Source: Rheum nobile (Eukaryota; Streptophyta; Magnoliopsida; Caryophyllales; Polygonaceae). Taken from it: DNA of 64,000 bases. The stretch lies in assembly GCA_027886185.1 (NCBI GenBank), contig WOAB01000833.1, positions 642,501 to 706,500 on the forward strand. Reading direction: 5' to 3'. Both the position numbers and the translations under genes were made by a program. Under the pieces are notes generated by a model. That model was given only the letters and a program-made list of their open reading frames with translations, searched no databases and had not been told where the DNA came from. Below, one piece after another: positions 1 to 10,344 of the stretch (positions are counted from its first letter, which is position 1; every line of letters begins with the position of its first letter).

Positions 1-1
1 G

Positions 2-1501
2 GATGTCTTTCCGGAAGAAATTCCAGGATTACCCCCAAATCGTGACGTAGAGTTTTCAATTGATCTCGAGCCTGGTACGGTGCCGATTTCCAAATCCCCG
101 TATCGGATGGCTCCAGCTGAGATGCAAGAGTTGAAGAATCAACTTGAAGATCTTCTTGACAAGGGTTATGTCAGGCCGAGTGCATCGCCGTGGGGTGCTC
201 CGGTTTTATTCGTCAAAAAGAAGGACGGATCGTTCCGACTTTGTATCGACTATCGAGAGTTGAATAAGGTGACGATCAAGAACAAGTATCCTTTGCCTAG
301 GATTGATGACTTGTTGGACCAATTGCAGGGAGCAAAGGTGTTCTCCAAGATCGACTTAAGATCTGGATATCATCAACTCAGGATTCGGGAGCAGGACATT
401 CCTAGAACTGCGTTTAGGACCAGATATGGTCATTACGAGTTCGTAGTGATGCCTTTTGGTCTTACAAATGCTCCAGCTGTCTTTATGGATTTGATGAACC
501 GATGTTTTCACCAGTACTTGGATAAGTTCGTGGTGGTCTTCATCGACGACATTTTGATCTACTCTCCGAATGAAGAAGTCCACGAGGAACATCTACGGAT
601 TTCCTTGTCGATCCTTAGACAACATCAGCTTTATGCTAAATTGTCTAAATGTGAATTCTGGATGAAGGAAGTGGCTTTCTTAGGCCACGTGATCAATAAA
701 AATGGGGTTATGGTTGATCCCCAAAAGATTGAAGATGTGGCTAAGTGGACACAGCCCCAGAGCGTAAAGGAGGTGCGCAGTTTTCTTGGACTTGCCGGGT
801 ATTATAGAAGGTTTGTAGAAGGATTTTCAAAGATCGCTCTACCTATGACCAATCTACTCCGCAAAGTCCACAAGAAGTTTGTCTGGAATGACAAGTACGA
901 GGTCAGTTTCCAGGAGTTGAAGCGACGATTGACCTCAGCACCCGTATTAGCACTCCCAGAGGGGAATGACGATTATGTGGTCTATAGTGATGCTTCCAAG
1001 TGTGGCCTTGGTTGTGTTTTGATGCAAAGGGGCAGAGTCATTGCTTACGCATCTAGACAACTCAAGACTTACGAAGAAAACTATCCGACCCATGATCTTG
1101 AGTTAGCAGCGGTTGTCTTTGCGCTGAAGATTTGGAGGCATTACCTCTATGGTATAAGATGCCAAGTCTTCACTAACCACAAAAGTCTCAAGTATATATT
1201 TACTCAGAAGGAGTTAAATATGAGACAATGCCGCTGGCTAGAGTTGCTCAAGGACTACGACATGGAGTTGTTGTATCATCCGGGCAAGGCTAATGTAGTA
1301 GCTGATGCACTAAGCCGGAAGACAACGCACGAGACTGTGGTTGCGTTGCTTACTGCTCAGAACAAACTAAACCAGGAGTCATGCGACATTGAAGTCTTGT
1401 ATGACCAGCGTAGAGGGTACCTGAGTATGATGGAGATTCAGGCTACACTGCTGGATCAAATCAAAGAAAAGCAAGTCGATGACATCATCTTGGTAAGTTA
1501 A
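2..1501 (+). pseudogene. E1 pol: reverse transcriptase and RNase H (partial)
   Basis: The frame is open from the window edge and starts mid-protein, in the DVFPEEIPGLPP segment just before RT. RT shows KKDGSFRLCIDYRELN, then FSKIDLRSGYHQ, MPFGLTNAP and the catalytic FIDDILIY box. RNase H follows with YSDASK, an acidic residue in ELAAVV, and ADALSRK at its end. The usual TDHKSL motif reads TNHKSL (codon AAC near 1180), which removes one catalytic aspartate. The frame stops at 1499-1501. The same protein resumes one frame over at about 1495, so a single-base indel separates it from the integrase. The element is therefore non-functional in at least two ways. Confidence 0.92.
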
Positions 1502-2886
1502 GCAGTGAAGTGATGGATGGGAAATCTCCCAGTTTTGTGGTTCAGGATGATGGATCACTTTGGTTTCAGGATCGGATCTGTGTGCCTGACACAGAAGGTC
1601 TTCGTCAGTTGGTGATGAGAGAAGCTCATTCATCTGCTTATTCTGTGCATCCTGGCTCTAGCAAGATGTACAAGGATCTCAGGAAGAAGTTTTGGTGGCC
1701 AAACATGAAGTGGGATGTAGCAGACTTTGTGGCAAAGTGCTTAACTTGCCAAAAAGTCAAGATCGAACACCGCAGACCAGGTGGTGAGATGCTACCTCTC
1801 CCAGTACCCGAATGGAAATGGGAGGACATTTCCATGGACTTCGTCACTGGGCTACCCAAGACTCGAAGTCAGAGAGATGCTATTTGGGTAATTGTGGATA
1901 GGCTTACAAAGAGTGCTCATTTCATAACCATCAAGACCACATGGGAAACCCAGAAGCTAGCCGAAGTTTACCAGAAGGAGATTGTCCGCTTACATGACAT
2001 TCCTAAGACCATTGTATCGGACCGAGATGGCCGTTTCATGTCAAGATTCTGGAAGGAACTTCATAAGGCTATGGGAACCGAGTTAAGGTTCAGTACAGCG
2101 TTTCATCCTCAGACAGATGGCCAGTCTGAAAGGACCATCCAGACTCTGGAGGATATGCTTAGAGCTTGTGTGCTCGATCGTCCGACTAACTGGGAGGATA
2201 GCTTGAGTCTGATTGAGTTCACATACAACAATAGCTGGCATGCTACAATCAAGATGACTCCGTTTGAAGCTTTGTATGGTCGCAGATGCAGATCTCCGAT
2301 TTGTTGGGACGATAATGCCGACAAAATTCTGCTTGGACCAGAGTTGGTCGAAAGGACGGCTTCAGACATTGCTTTGATCAGACAAAGGATGTTGACCGCT
2401 CAGAGTCGACAAAAGTCCTACGCAGACCGGAAGCGCAGGACTGTCGAGTTCGAGGTTGGTGACAAGGTTTTTGTCAAGGTGTCGCCTTCCAAAGGAGTTT
2501 TCAGATTTGGTAAGCGTGGGAAGCTTAACCCTCGCTACGTGGGACCATTCGAGATTTTGGATAGAGTGGGATCTCTAGCGTACCGTTTGGCGTTGCCACC
2601 ATCGGCTCACCCGGTGCATAACGTGTTCCATGTGTCTTTACTCAGAAAGTATGTGCCAGATGAGTCTCATGTGCTTAGTTATGAGGACATCGAGATTCAA
2701 GCTAATGGTACTTACGAAGAGTTGCCCGTGCGCATTTTGGAGCGTCGGGAGAAGCATTTGCGCAACAAGATCGTACGTTTGGTACGAGTGCTATGGTCCA
2801 AGTCAGGGACCGAAGAAGTTACTTGGGAGATGTGGGAAACCGAGTCAGATATGCTCAGGCGTTTTCTCGAGTTATTCTCGACCTAA
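1495..2886 (+). pseudogene. E1 pol: integrase with chromodomain-like tail
   Basis: This is the continuation of E1 pol after the frameshift near 1495. The HHCC zinc-binding domain is visible (REAH, then CLTCQK). The DDE core follows with SMDFVTGLP, SDRDGRF and NxxTDGQSERT in order. A GKLNPRYVGPFEI segment belongs to the C-terminal domain. The last 60 residues or so (VRILERREKHLRNK, VLWSKSGTEEVTWE) match the chromodomain-like module of Tekay/Del elements, which is thought to direct insertion into heterochromatin. The stop is at 2884-2886, 23 bases before the polypurine tract. Apart from the upstream frameshift, this part looks intact. Confidence 0.92.
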
Positions 2887-2909
2887 GTTTCGGGGTCGAA
2901 ACTTCTTGT

Positions 2910-2922
2910 AAGGAGGAGGAGA
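2910..2922 (+). other. E1 polypurine tract
   Basis: The purine run AAGGAGGAGGAGA lies immediately before the TGTGATACC that begins the LTR. This is the expected primer site for plus-strand DNA synthesis and fixes the LTR start at 2923. Confidence 0.85.
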
Positions 2923-3173
2923 TGTGATACCCCGTATTTTTGTAAGGTTATTTTGGGAATTATGGAATTTTCCCGAGTACCCGTTGTGTACGTCAGATTT
3001 AATTCAGGTAGCTTGAGACATTCTGTAATGTGCTCTATATCTGTAATATTTTTCTCAGTGAAATAATATACAGACAAGGTGCCTTGAATTTTAAATTGTC
3101 GTTCGCGTACGATAATTGTTATCCCGGCTTAAGGTCATGTTCGTTCAAAGCTGAACGGGTGGGAAAAAGGTGT

Positions 3174-3750
3174 CACGGCGACCGTCGTAAAGTCGCGGCG
3201 ACCGCCGTCGTGAGACCCAAGCACGGCGACCGCCGTAAAGTCACGGCGCCCGCCGTCCCAACGCTCGAGGAGACAACTGGTGTGTCATGCCACGGCGACC
3301 GCCGTGAATTACGGCACCCGCCGTAATGGCAGTCATCGTTGTCCGGCAGTCCTTGCCCGATGGTCGTCGGCGCGATTTCCGGCGAGCGCCGAACTAGCTG
3401 TAGGCCCATCTTCTTCGTGCTCCAGACGCTTTGGCTATAAAAGGGGGTGTTGGGGGAGAGATTTGAGCCATCCCAAACACCGAACCTCTGCCAAAATTGC
3501 CTCTCGCCGGAGTTGTGCCTTCGCCGGAATTTTTGAAGGTCTCGCCGGTGTTGCTTTGGTGTGGTTCCTGAGAGCCTTTGTGAAGCTTTTGGTTAGCCTT
3601 GGAGGTTAGAAGCCAAAGCTAGTCGAAGGAGGCCGAACCGCTTGTGTTTTTGGGTGAGTTTTCTCTCGTTTCAGTCGGCCGTGTTCTTCACGGCGACCGC
3701 CGTGTTCTTCACGGCGACCGCCGCCAAGAACGGCGACCGCCGCCAGTGCC
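3174..3750 (+). repeat. ACGGCGACCGCCGT palindrome clusters in E1 LTR
   Basis: At 3174-3330 there are at least five variants of the near-perfect palindrome ACGGCGACCGCCGT (variants GCGGCGACCGCCGT, ACGGCGCCCGCCGT, ACGGCACCCGCCGT). Three more occur at 3683-3750, on the transcript side of the TATA box. The spacers are unrelated sequence, so this is not a simple tandem repeat. Each unit could fold into a 5- to 6-bp GC stem. Confidence 0.8.
3436..3443 (+). promoter_or_regulatory. TATA box in E1 LTR
   Basis: TATAAAAG followed by GGGG lies in the first quarter of the LTR, a normal place for the LTR promoter. Its position just after the first palindrome cluster means that cluster would sit in the U3 promoter region. 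Confidence 0.6.
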
Positions 3751-5329
3751 CAGAGCGCCTTTGTGGCTTTGGCTTGGTCAGTTGTCATCGTGGCATCTTT
3801 CCTTTCGTGTTCTTTCGCCGTATTTTAGATTCGTACTGTTTATGTCGGATCTAACTTAGGGTTCCTTTTATGGGTTGACTCGAAGGTCGTTGTGCTGTCA
3901 GAGCTGTACCGTGTCGAGCCCGGAATCCATTGACGTCTTTAGACTATTCTGCGGAGTAAGGCAAGTGGCGGTTCGCTCTTGCTCTTTCGTTCCATATTTA
4001 CATTAATTATCAGTAGTTATCTGAGTAATTAATTTGGAATGAATATTCTGTTTGTCTGGAAATGGTTTTGATAAACTGTTTTGAAAATCATATAATAGGT
4101 TGTATATCTGCTAGAACAACGCTATTATCTGTGATCGCCTTTCGGGCCTTTATGTGGATTTATCCTGTAAATGTGGTGGTGCTGTAACTGTTTAGTTAGC
4201 ACTGTTAGATAGGAACGTTACTCGGACTCGGTCCAGTCGTTTCTTTATAATCTGGTATCGGGATGGCTCGTCCCCATCTGGTACTATTCTATGATCATGA
4301 TCGGTCTCTTACACATGTGTGTAGAGACAGGATACTTAGCTGGTGTCATAAACCTTTCGGTATACATCACTCTCGACGAAACGTATACTAAGATGTGTCA
4401 TCCCATGTGTGGGGTACACATGTAAAAGTCTATAACGTGATGTGTGTTTTTGGAACATAAATCAGATAAGTGCTACCTTGACGCACATAATTAATACACC
4501 TTGGGCGAGTAGTGCAGCTAAGTTCAGTGCAGCTAGGAAAACTCGTCTTGACTTGAATGTAGTACGTTCTCTTTCCAATCTGGATTCGCTGTAGGCGATG
4601 AGGTTGGTCGTGAACCGAAGCATCTCAGTCAGTTTTAAATCATGGTTGAATGATTCTGTAACTTTCCAGATTTGTCATTGCTTCCTTAAAGACTCATTTC
4701 TATTGGAGTCTTCTTTCGAGTCGATTTCTGTGAAGATTCAGTCTTCCAGAATCTTCTCTTGTGCATACCTCTTGTTTATTCCAGTAGGAGTATGGTGGTT
4801 GACAAGCGTACTCGATTATTATTCGAGGGACGAAGAGTCTAACCTAATACAACTGCTTCGAACCATTCTGCTTTGTTCCCTTGCTAGTCTATTCATTTAG
4901 ACTAACCAACCAATATTTTTCCCTTGCATGGTTGGCTGGTGTCATCCGTTTGATTCGGCACATCAGTTAAGAAGTAGCTCAGAAGATTAGAAGGACTATG
5001 AAGTCGGCGGTGGTTTTTGAATGTTTTAATTATTTCTTTAATCAGGTTATGATCCTTTGGACAATAACTCCGATTGTAACTTACTTTCTTAGTCTTCCGC
5101 TGTGTTTGGTTTAAACTATGTTTTGACCTATTCGGGATTGGGTTGTAATCCCGTAACTCTTGTTTCCTCAACAATGTTATGTTTTGGAATTTAATGCTTG
5201 ATCTTTGTGTATCAATTGCATTTCATAAATTGTATTTATTTGGTAAAGCCTTGGGTGATCTCGGTAAGGAACACTGGGGTCACTGGCGGTAATACCTTTC
5301 CAAAAGGGTTAAGTTTTGGGGGTGTTACA

Positions 5330-5798
5330 CTATCTATCCAAACCATCACACCATCGCCATCCACCAATTGCTTCCCATTGCACCCGCTATCGAACCCAGT
5401 CCACCATCGTCGCCGTCGCTAGCCTCATCGCTCGTGACATCGACTTCGCCTTCGCTATCGCCGTCGCCATCGAACCCACCATCGAACCCAGTCCATCGCT
5501 CACCATCACTCTCGCCATCGCCGCCGCCATCGCTGTCTTTACACTCATCACCGTCGTCGCCGATACACCTACTCCATCACCATCGGGTTCGCTTCCAGGC
5601 CACCACCGTGTCAGATAACCTCTAAAGTTACTATTCACGTATGTGCATCCCATTGTCAACCTTTCGTGCAATTCAACAAGGGTTTCCCCAAGGTTTCCAC
5701 GGCAGGCTTGACAAACAAAGCTTGTGACTTCTTGCCCAAGACTAGATCCAAAGTGCCACCTTTGATAAGTGATCATCATCGGAGGAAAGAACACATCA
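5330..5798 (+). repeat. E2 5' LTR, distal fragment
   Basis: It aligns almost base for base with 9437-9896, starting at CTATCYATCCAAACC and ending ...GAACACATCA. It is rich in CATCGCC and CGTCGCC words. Its left end is cut exactly by the end of the E1 LTR. Confidence 0.85.
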
Positions 5799-5800
5799 AC

Positions 5801-5812
5801 TGGCATCAGAGC
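5801..5812 (+). other. E2 primer binding site (tRNA-Met type)
   Basis: TGGCATCAGAGC begins two bases after the LTR end. It differs by one base from the common plant retrotransposon site TGGTATCAGAGC, complementary to initiator tRNA-Met. Confidence 0.8.
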
Positions 5813-6150
5813 CCAGCAGTCTTGTAAGTCACGAACTCAAGTCTTCATCTTGTTCACAAAATTTTTCTTGTCCATCATCCTTTTCTTCCGTATAATAAAA
5901 AAAAAAGTTTCCATATTTGCTTGTCCAATCGGTTTCACAAGGTAATACCTTGGCCGGATTTTTTTTCCTTGCCCTACAAGTTTGGTGTGTTTGGTAATTC
6001 GGATATCTTGCATGCTAGAGTGATTGTTTCCTTATTTCTTGCGTGAATTTTGTTTCCTTATCTTGGTTGATTTACTTTTTAGGTTGTTAGCCAAATTTCC
6101 ATCTATAACCATATCAAATCATATCTTCTTTCTCTCTCCTATCTCAAAGA

Positions 6151-7420
6151 CTTCGACGATGTGTTTCCAGAGGAGCTTCCACAAGGCTTACCACCATTGC
6201 GAGGCATTGAGCACCAAATCGACTTGATGCCTGGTGCCTCACTGCCCAATCGCGCCGCCTACCGCGCCGGCCCTGAAGAGACCCAGGAGTTGCAGCGCCA
6301 GGTGCAAGAGCTCTTGGATCGTGGCTACGTGAGGGAATCCCTAAGCCCTTGTGATGTGCTTGTGATCCTTGTGCCCAAGAAGGATGGCACATGACGTATG
6401 TGTGTTGACTGTCGTGCTATAAATCAGATCACTGTGAAGTATAGGCACCCAATACAGCGCCTAGACAACATGCTAGATGAGCTCCATGGCGCTACCCTCT
6501 TCTCCAAGATTGACTTGAAGAGTGGCTATCACCAGATTCGTATGAAGGAAGGTGATGAGTGGAAGACCGCCTTCAAGCACATGCATGAGATTGATGAACC
6601 ACGTGTTGAGAGCCTTTCTGGGGAAGTTTGTTGTCGTCTATTTTGATGACATCTTGATTTATTCTCGTAGCCTTGTTGACCACGTCGAGCACCTTAGGCT
6701 TGTGTTAGAGTGCTTGCGACATGAGAACTTGTATGCCAATCTTGGCAAGTGTCGCTTTTGTTCGGACACTACTAATTTTCTAGGCTACGTGGTGTCCAAG
6801 GATGGATTGCACATCGATGAAGACAAGGTCAAGGTCATAAGGGAGTGGCCGACGCCGACGACGCCCACCATGGTGAGAAGCTTCCTTGGCCTCGCAGGTT
6901 TCTATAGGCGCTTTGTGAGAGATTTTAGCTTCATCGCCGTGCCTTTGCATGAGCTTACCAAGAAGGGAGCCACATTCAATTGGCTTGAGGCACATGAAAA
7001 GGCCTTCACGGCTTTGAAGGATGCCTTCTGCCACACGCCTCTCCTCCAGCTCCCTGACTTCTCCAAGCATTTTGAGGTGGAGTGTGTTGCTTCCGACGTC
7101 GGCATTGGAGCTGTCTTGCACCAAGGTAGGAGGCCCATAGCCTTTTTCATTGAGAAGCTCACAGGGGCCACACTCAACTACCCCACCTATGACAAGGAGT
7201 TATATGCCCTAATTCGTGTGTTAAAGACATGACAACATTACCTTTGGCCATGAGAGTTTGTCATCCACAGTGACCACGCCGCATTGAGATACTTGAAGAG
7301 CCAAGCCCACCTCAACCGACGCCATGCTCGTTGGGTGGAGTTTCTTGAGACATTTCCTTATGTCGTGGGCCACAAGAAGGGAAAAGAGAATGTGGTCGCC
7401 GACGCTCTCTCTCGCAGGTA
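6151..7420 (+). pseudogene. E2 pol: reverse transcriptase and RNase H
   Basis: The reading starts with DDVFPEELPQGLPPLRGIE. A stop (TGA at 6392-6394) interrupts KKDGT-W. RT continues with CVDCRAIN, FSKIDLKSGYHQ, then loses about 30 residues between EWKTAFK and the LMNHVLRAF segment, removing the MPFGLTNAP box and shifting frame. The catalytic box FDDILIYS is present near 6645-6665. RNase H shows an acidic-to-valine change in ECVASD, a stop near 7231, and ends with VVADALSRR near 7420. It is dead, with at least two stops, a deletion and frameshifts. Confidence 0.88.
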
Positions 7421-8962
7421 CATTTTCTTGACCCATGTTCAAACTAAGGTTCTTGGTTTTGCTTTGATAAAGGAATTATATGTGCTTGACCCTTTCTTTA
7501 ATCCTATATTCGAGCATTGCCTTCGGAGCTTTGAGTTTGAGTCTTATTTTCTCTCTGAGGGTTACTTGTACAAGGTTGGCCGCCTATGCATCCCTAGGTC
7601 CTCTATTAGGCTCCTTCTCATCCAGGAAGCACATGATGACCGTGGCCACTTTGGGATTTCCAAGACCCTGGCCGCGCTTAGGGAACACTTTTTCTGGCCT
7701 CGTATGACCCACCAGGTGACCTGCTACTGTAGGAGTTGTGTGACATGCCAAAGGGCCAAGGCCAAATCTAGTCCATACGGCCTCTACACCCCACTGCCCA
7801 TACCCACCGGCCCTTGGGAGGACCTTTCCATGGATTTCATCACGGGTTTGCCCCTCTCTCGTCGAGGTAAGGACTCTATCTTGTTATTGTGGATAGGTTT
7901 TCTAAGATGGCCCATTTTGTAGCTTGTAAGATAACCCATAGTGCTAGTGAGATAGCCGATTTATTCTTTGAGCATGTGGTGTATCTTCATGGAGTCCCTC
8001 GTACTATTGTGAGTGATAGGGATTCTAAGTTTGTTGGTCATTTTTGGAAAACACTTTGGGATAAGCTAGGCACTAAACTTCTCTTCTACACTAGCTACCA
8101 CCCCCAAACCGATGGCCAAACCGAGGTGACAAATAGAACCCTAGGAGCCCTCCTTTGCACCATGCTCAAGGCCAACCCTAGGCGTTGGGAGGACTTACTA
8201 TCTCTTGTAGAGTTTTCTTATAATAGGTACATGCACATGGCGACCAAGCTCACCCCCTTCGAGGTCGTCTATGGAAGGAATCCTTTGACGCCGCTAGACA
8301 TGTCACCGCACCCACTGCAGGACCCAGTGCACCTCACCACCGCCAACCGCGCCGAGCAAGTGCAAGAGCTACATCGGCGAACAAGCGAGCAATTGGAAAG
8401 AAGAGCATCGCAGTACGCCACACAGCACAACCGTGGACACCACCGCATCGTATTCGCACCCGGGGACCTTGTCTGAGTGCATTTGCGAAAGGAGAGATTC
8501 CCCTCATGGCGCAAGCACAAGCTGGCCCCTCGCGGAGATGGCCCATTCCGCGTGATCAAGGCCATTGGAGATAATGCCTATCAACTCGAGCTCCCAGCCG
8601 CCTATGGAGTCCATGCGTCTTTCAACGTAGCGGACTTGACACCTTACGTGGAGCCTGAGTTTGATTATGGTGAAGCGGGGATGCTTCACAGCCAAGTGGG
8701 GGAGGGTGATGCGACCCTGACCTCCAGGACGGCCACAGAAGAGGAGCATGCCATGAGCCTACGCTCAGAAGGTCCAGTGACAAGATCCAGAGCCAAGGCC
8801 ATCGTCGACGCCGTGCAATCTCTCATCGCTCGCGTCATCGCTGGCCAAGGCACACCCGAGACCGAGCCCAAGCTCAAAGTACTCGCCACCATCGGCATCG
8901 CAGAAACAAGCCCATCGCTATCGGCAACAGACGCGCCCACTGACGAGCACAGTCAACCTTGA
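7421..8962 (+). pseudogene. E2 pol: integrase
   Basis: The zinc-binding HHCC region (EAHDDRGHFG, then CRSCVTCQRAK) is followed by the DDE core: SMDFITGLP, VSDRDSKF and TDGQTEVTNR. A frameshift near 7890 splits the core and a TGA at about 8474-8476 interrupts FAPGDLV-VHLRKERF. The C-terminal domain (LAPRGDGPFRVI, ASFNVADLTPY) is complete. After it comes a roughly 90-residue variable tail with no chromodomain signature, ending at 8962. Loss of the chromodomain fits CRM or Reina, but I cannot separate these by eye. Confidence 0.87.
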
Positions 8963-9026
8963 CATCGCCGCTGCTCCCAGTGTCCGCGTCCCATGCCTCG
9001 TTGCCACCGGCGCCTATCCTTAGTCA

Positions 9027-9896
9027 TGTAGAGGTTAATTTGCCTCGTGTTAGACATTGCTATTTTGAGAACATTTCTATTTTTGGTATTTGCTTGTTAT
9101 AGTAGTTTCCATTTATAGTACTTTCTATTTTTAGGGTGTGTGCCCATTGTGTGTTGCATGGGCTAGCCCACTAGGCAAGACTCGGCCCATCCGAGTCTCG
9201 CCTCTAGTATTTAAGTCAAACTTTGTCTATTATGTTTCTTTATGTTCAATATTAATCAAAGCTTAAGTAGATTGTTTATCCTCCTTCCTTTGATCGAACG
9301 TCAAACCGATCTCTATCTTCACATCCCCTTCACCCCGCCGCCGACTCTACGGCATCGCTTGAAATACTTCGAGCAAAGTCTTTCTTCGCATCTCCCTTCA
9401 CTCCACCGCCGACGCTACGGCAAAGCTTGACCTTCAAGCTATCCATCCAAACCATCACACCATCGCCATCCACCAATCGCTTCCCATCGCACCCCGCTAT
9501 TGGACCCAGTCCACCATCATCGCCGTCGCTAGCCTCATCGCTCATGACATCGACTTCTCCTTCGCTATCGCCGTCTCCATCGAACCCAGTTCATCGCTCA
9601 CCATCACTCTCGCCATCGCCGCCTCCATCGCTGTCTTGACAGTCATCGCCCCTGCCGCCGATACATCAACTCCATCACCACCGGGTCCGCTTCCAGGCCA
9701 CCATCGTGTCAGATAACCTCTAAAGTTACTGTTCATGTATGCGCATCCCATTGTCAACCTTTCGTGCAATTCAACAAGGGTTTCCCTAAGGTTTCCACGA
9801 CAGGCTTGACAAACAAAGCTTATGACTTCTCGCCCAAGACTAGATCCAAAGTGTCACCTTTGATAAGTGATCATCATCGGAGGCAAGAACACATCA
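9027..9896 (+). repeat. E2 3' LTR (start uncertain)
   Basis: The end at 9896 (…AACACATCA) is fixed by alignment with the 5' LTR end at 5798. The start is a guess, TGTAGAGG at 9027, because only the distal 460 bp has a partner in the window and no clear polypurine tract is seen. It holds a TATA-like box at 9208-9215 and the same CATCGCC-rich block (9465-9640) as the 5' copy. Confidence 0.65.
9208..9215 (+). promoter_or_regulatory. TATA-like box in E2 3' LTR
   Basis: TATTTAAG lies within a GGCCCA-flanked, otherwise AT-rich part of the LTR, about 690 bp before its end. This is a plausible U3 promoter by position only. Confidence 0.4.
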
Positions 9897-9900
9897 GGAA

Positions 9901-10318
9901 GCCATCAAGGAAGCAACACAATTGCTCGTGACAAAAGAAACAGGTAAATGGGAGCTCCACACGGACGGAGCATCGAACGCCAGAGGATCCGAATTACCAA
10001 ACACACCAAGGGGACAAGATAGCCCAAGCCGTAAGATGCGAACGGGACGCGACTAACAACGAAGCCGAATATGAAGCACTCGTATTTGGACTCATCTTAG
10101 CGCGCGATTTAGGAGTCCAAGAAATCGAATTCATTTGCGATTCCCTCCTAGTCGTAAATCAAATTCACGGGTCATACGCTGCCAAAGACGATAGAATGAT
10201 AGCCTATTTGGACGTGGTCAAGAAACTAATCAACCAATTCCAGAAATTCGACATCAGACAAGTCCCCAGAGATCTCAACGCTCAGGCCGACGCACTAGCC
10301 AATCTAGGGTCCGCCTAG
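9901..10318 (+). pseudogene. E3 archaeal-type RNase H (second RNase H)
   Basis: The catalytic set is complete in order: LHTDGAS, TNNEAEYEAL, FICDSLLVVNQI and QADALANLGS. This is the extra RNase H (aRNH) that Tat-lineage elements carry between the ordinary RNase H and integrase. The reading shifts frame between about 9990 and 10025 and contains stops (for example TAA near 9944), so it is inactive. The frame ends at TAG 10316-10318. Confidence 0.82.
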
Positions 10319-10344
10319 ATCCGAAGGAATTCCCCAACATTCCA

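Larger units (their letters stand above)
1..5329 (+). mobile_element. E1: Tekay/Del-type Ty3/gypsy chromovirus, 3' part
   Basis: The window opens inside pol. Reverse transcriptase, RNase H, integrase and a C-terminal chromodomain-like region follow in Ty3/gypsy order, then a polypurine tract and a long 3' LTR beginning TGTGATACC and ending GGTGTTACA. The chromodomain-like tail after the integrase C-terminal domain and the TGTRATACC-type LTR start are typical of the Tekay/Del clade (family knowledge). The 3' end at 5329 abuts sequence homologous to the middle of another LTR (see E2), so E1 was inserted there. CTATC at 5330-5334 is the probable target duplication; its partner lies outside the window. 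Confidence 0.9.
2923..5329 (+). repeat. E1 3' LTR (2407 bp)
   Basis: It begins TGTGATACC and ends GGTGTTACA, so the termini are near inverted repeats (TGTGATACC / TGTAACACC). A TATA box lies at 3436-3443. Two clusters of GC-rich palindromes (3174-3330 and 3683-3750) stand out from the AT-rich remainder. A related LTR fragment in opposite orientation occurs at 39950-40500. It shares the terminal TGTAACACCCC and an internal stretch including GCATGGTTG and GGTGTCATCC. Confidence 0.88.
5330..9896 (+). mobile_element. E2: CRM/Reina-like Ty3/gypsy element, gag deleted
   Basis: The order is 5' LTR fragment, tRNA-Met-type primer site, pol without gag or protease, then 3' LTR. The first RT residues lie only about 350 bp after the primer site, so gag and protease are missing. 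The 5' LTR fragment (5330-5798) aligns with 9437-9896 of the 3' LTR. The rest of the 5' LTR lies beyond E1, outside the window. The GIEHQIDLMPGASLPNRAAY-type RT leader and the absence of a chromodomain suggest the CRM/Reina group of chromoviruses, but the clade call is tentative. E2 is followed at 9897 by the interior of another pol (E3). Confidence 0.82.

Noticed and set aside
3174..3330. GC palindromes as a CRISPR array
   Set aside because: Repeats are 14-17 bp and vary, spacers are irregular, and the window is plant nuclear DNA with no cas-like genes.
5316..5625. Short frames rich in Ser and Pro (SPSLSPSP) as a host gene
   Set aside because: The block is part of the E2 LTR, repeated at 9440-9700. 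The residues come from CATCGCC word repeats and there is no start context or homology.
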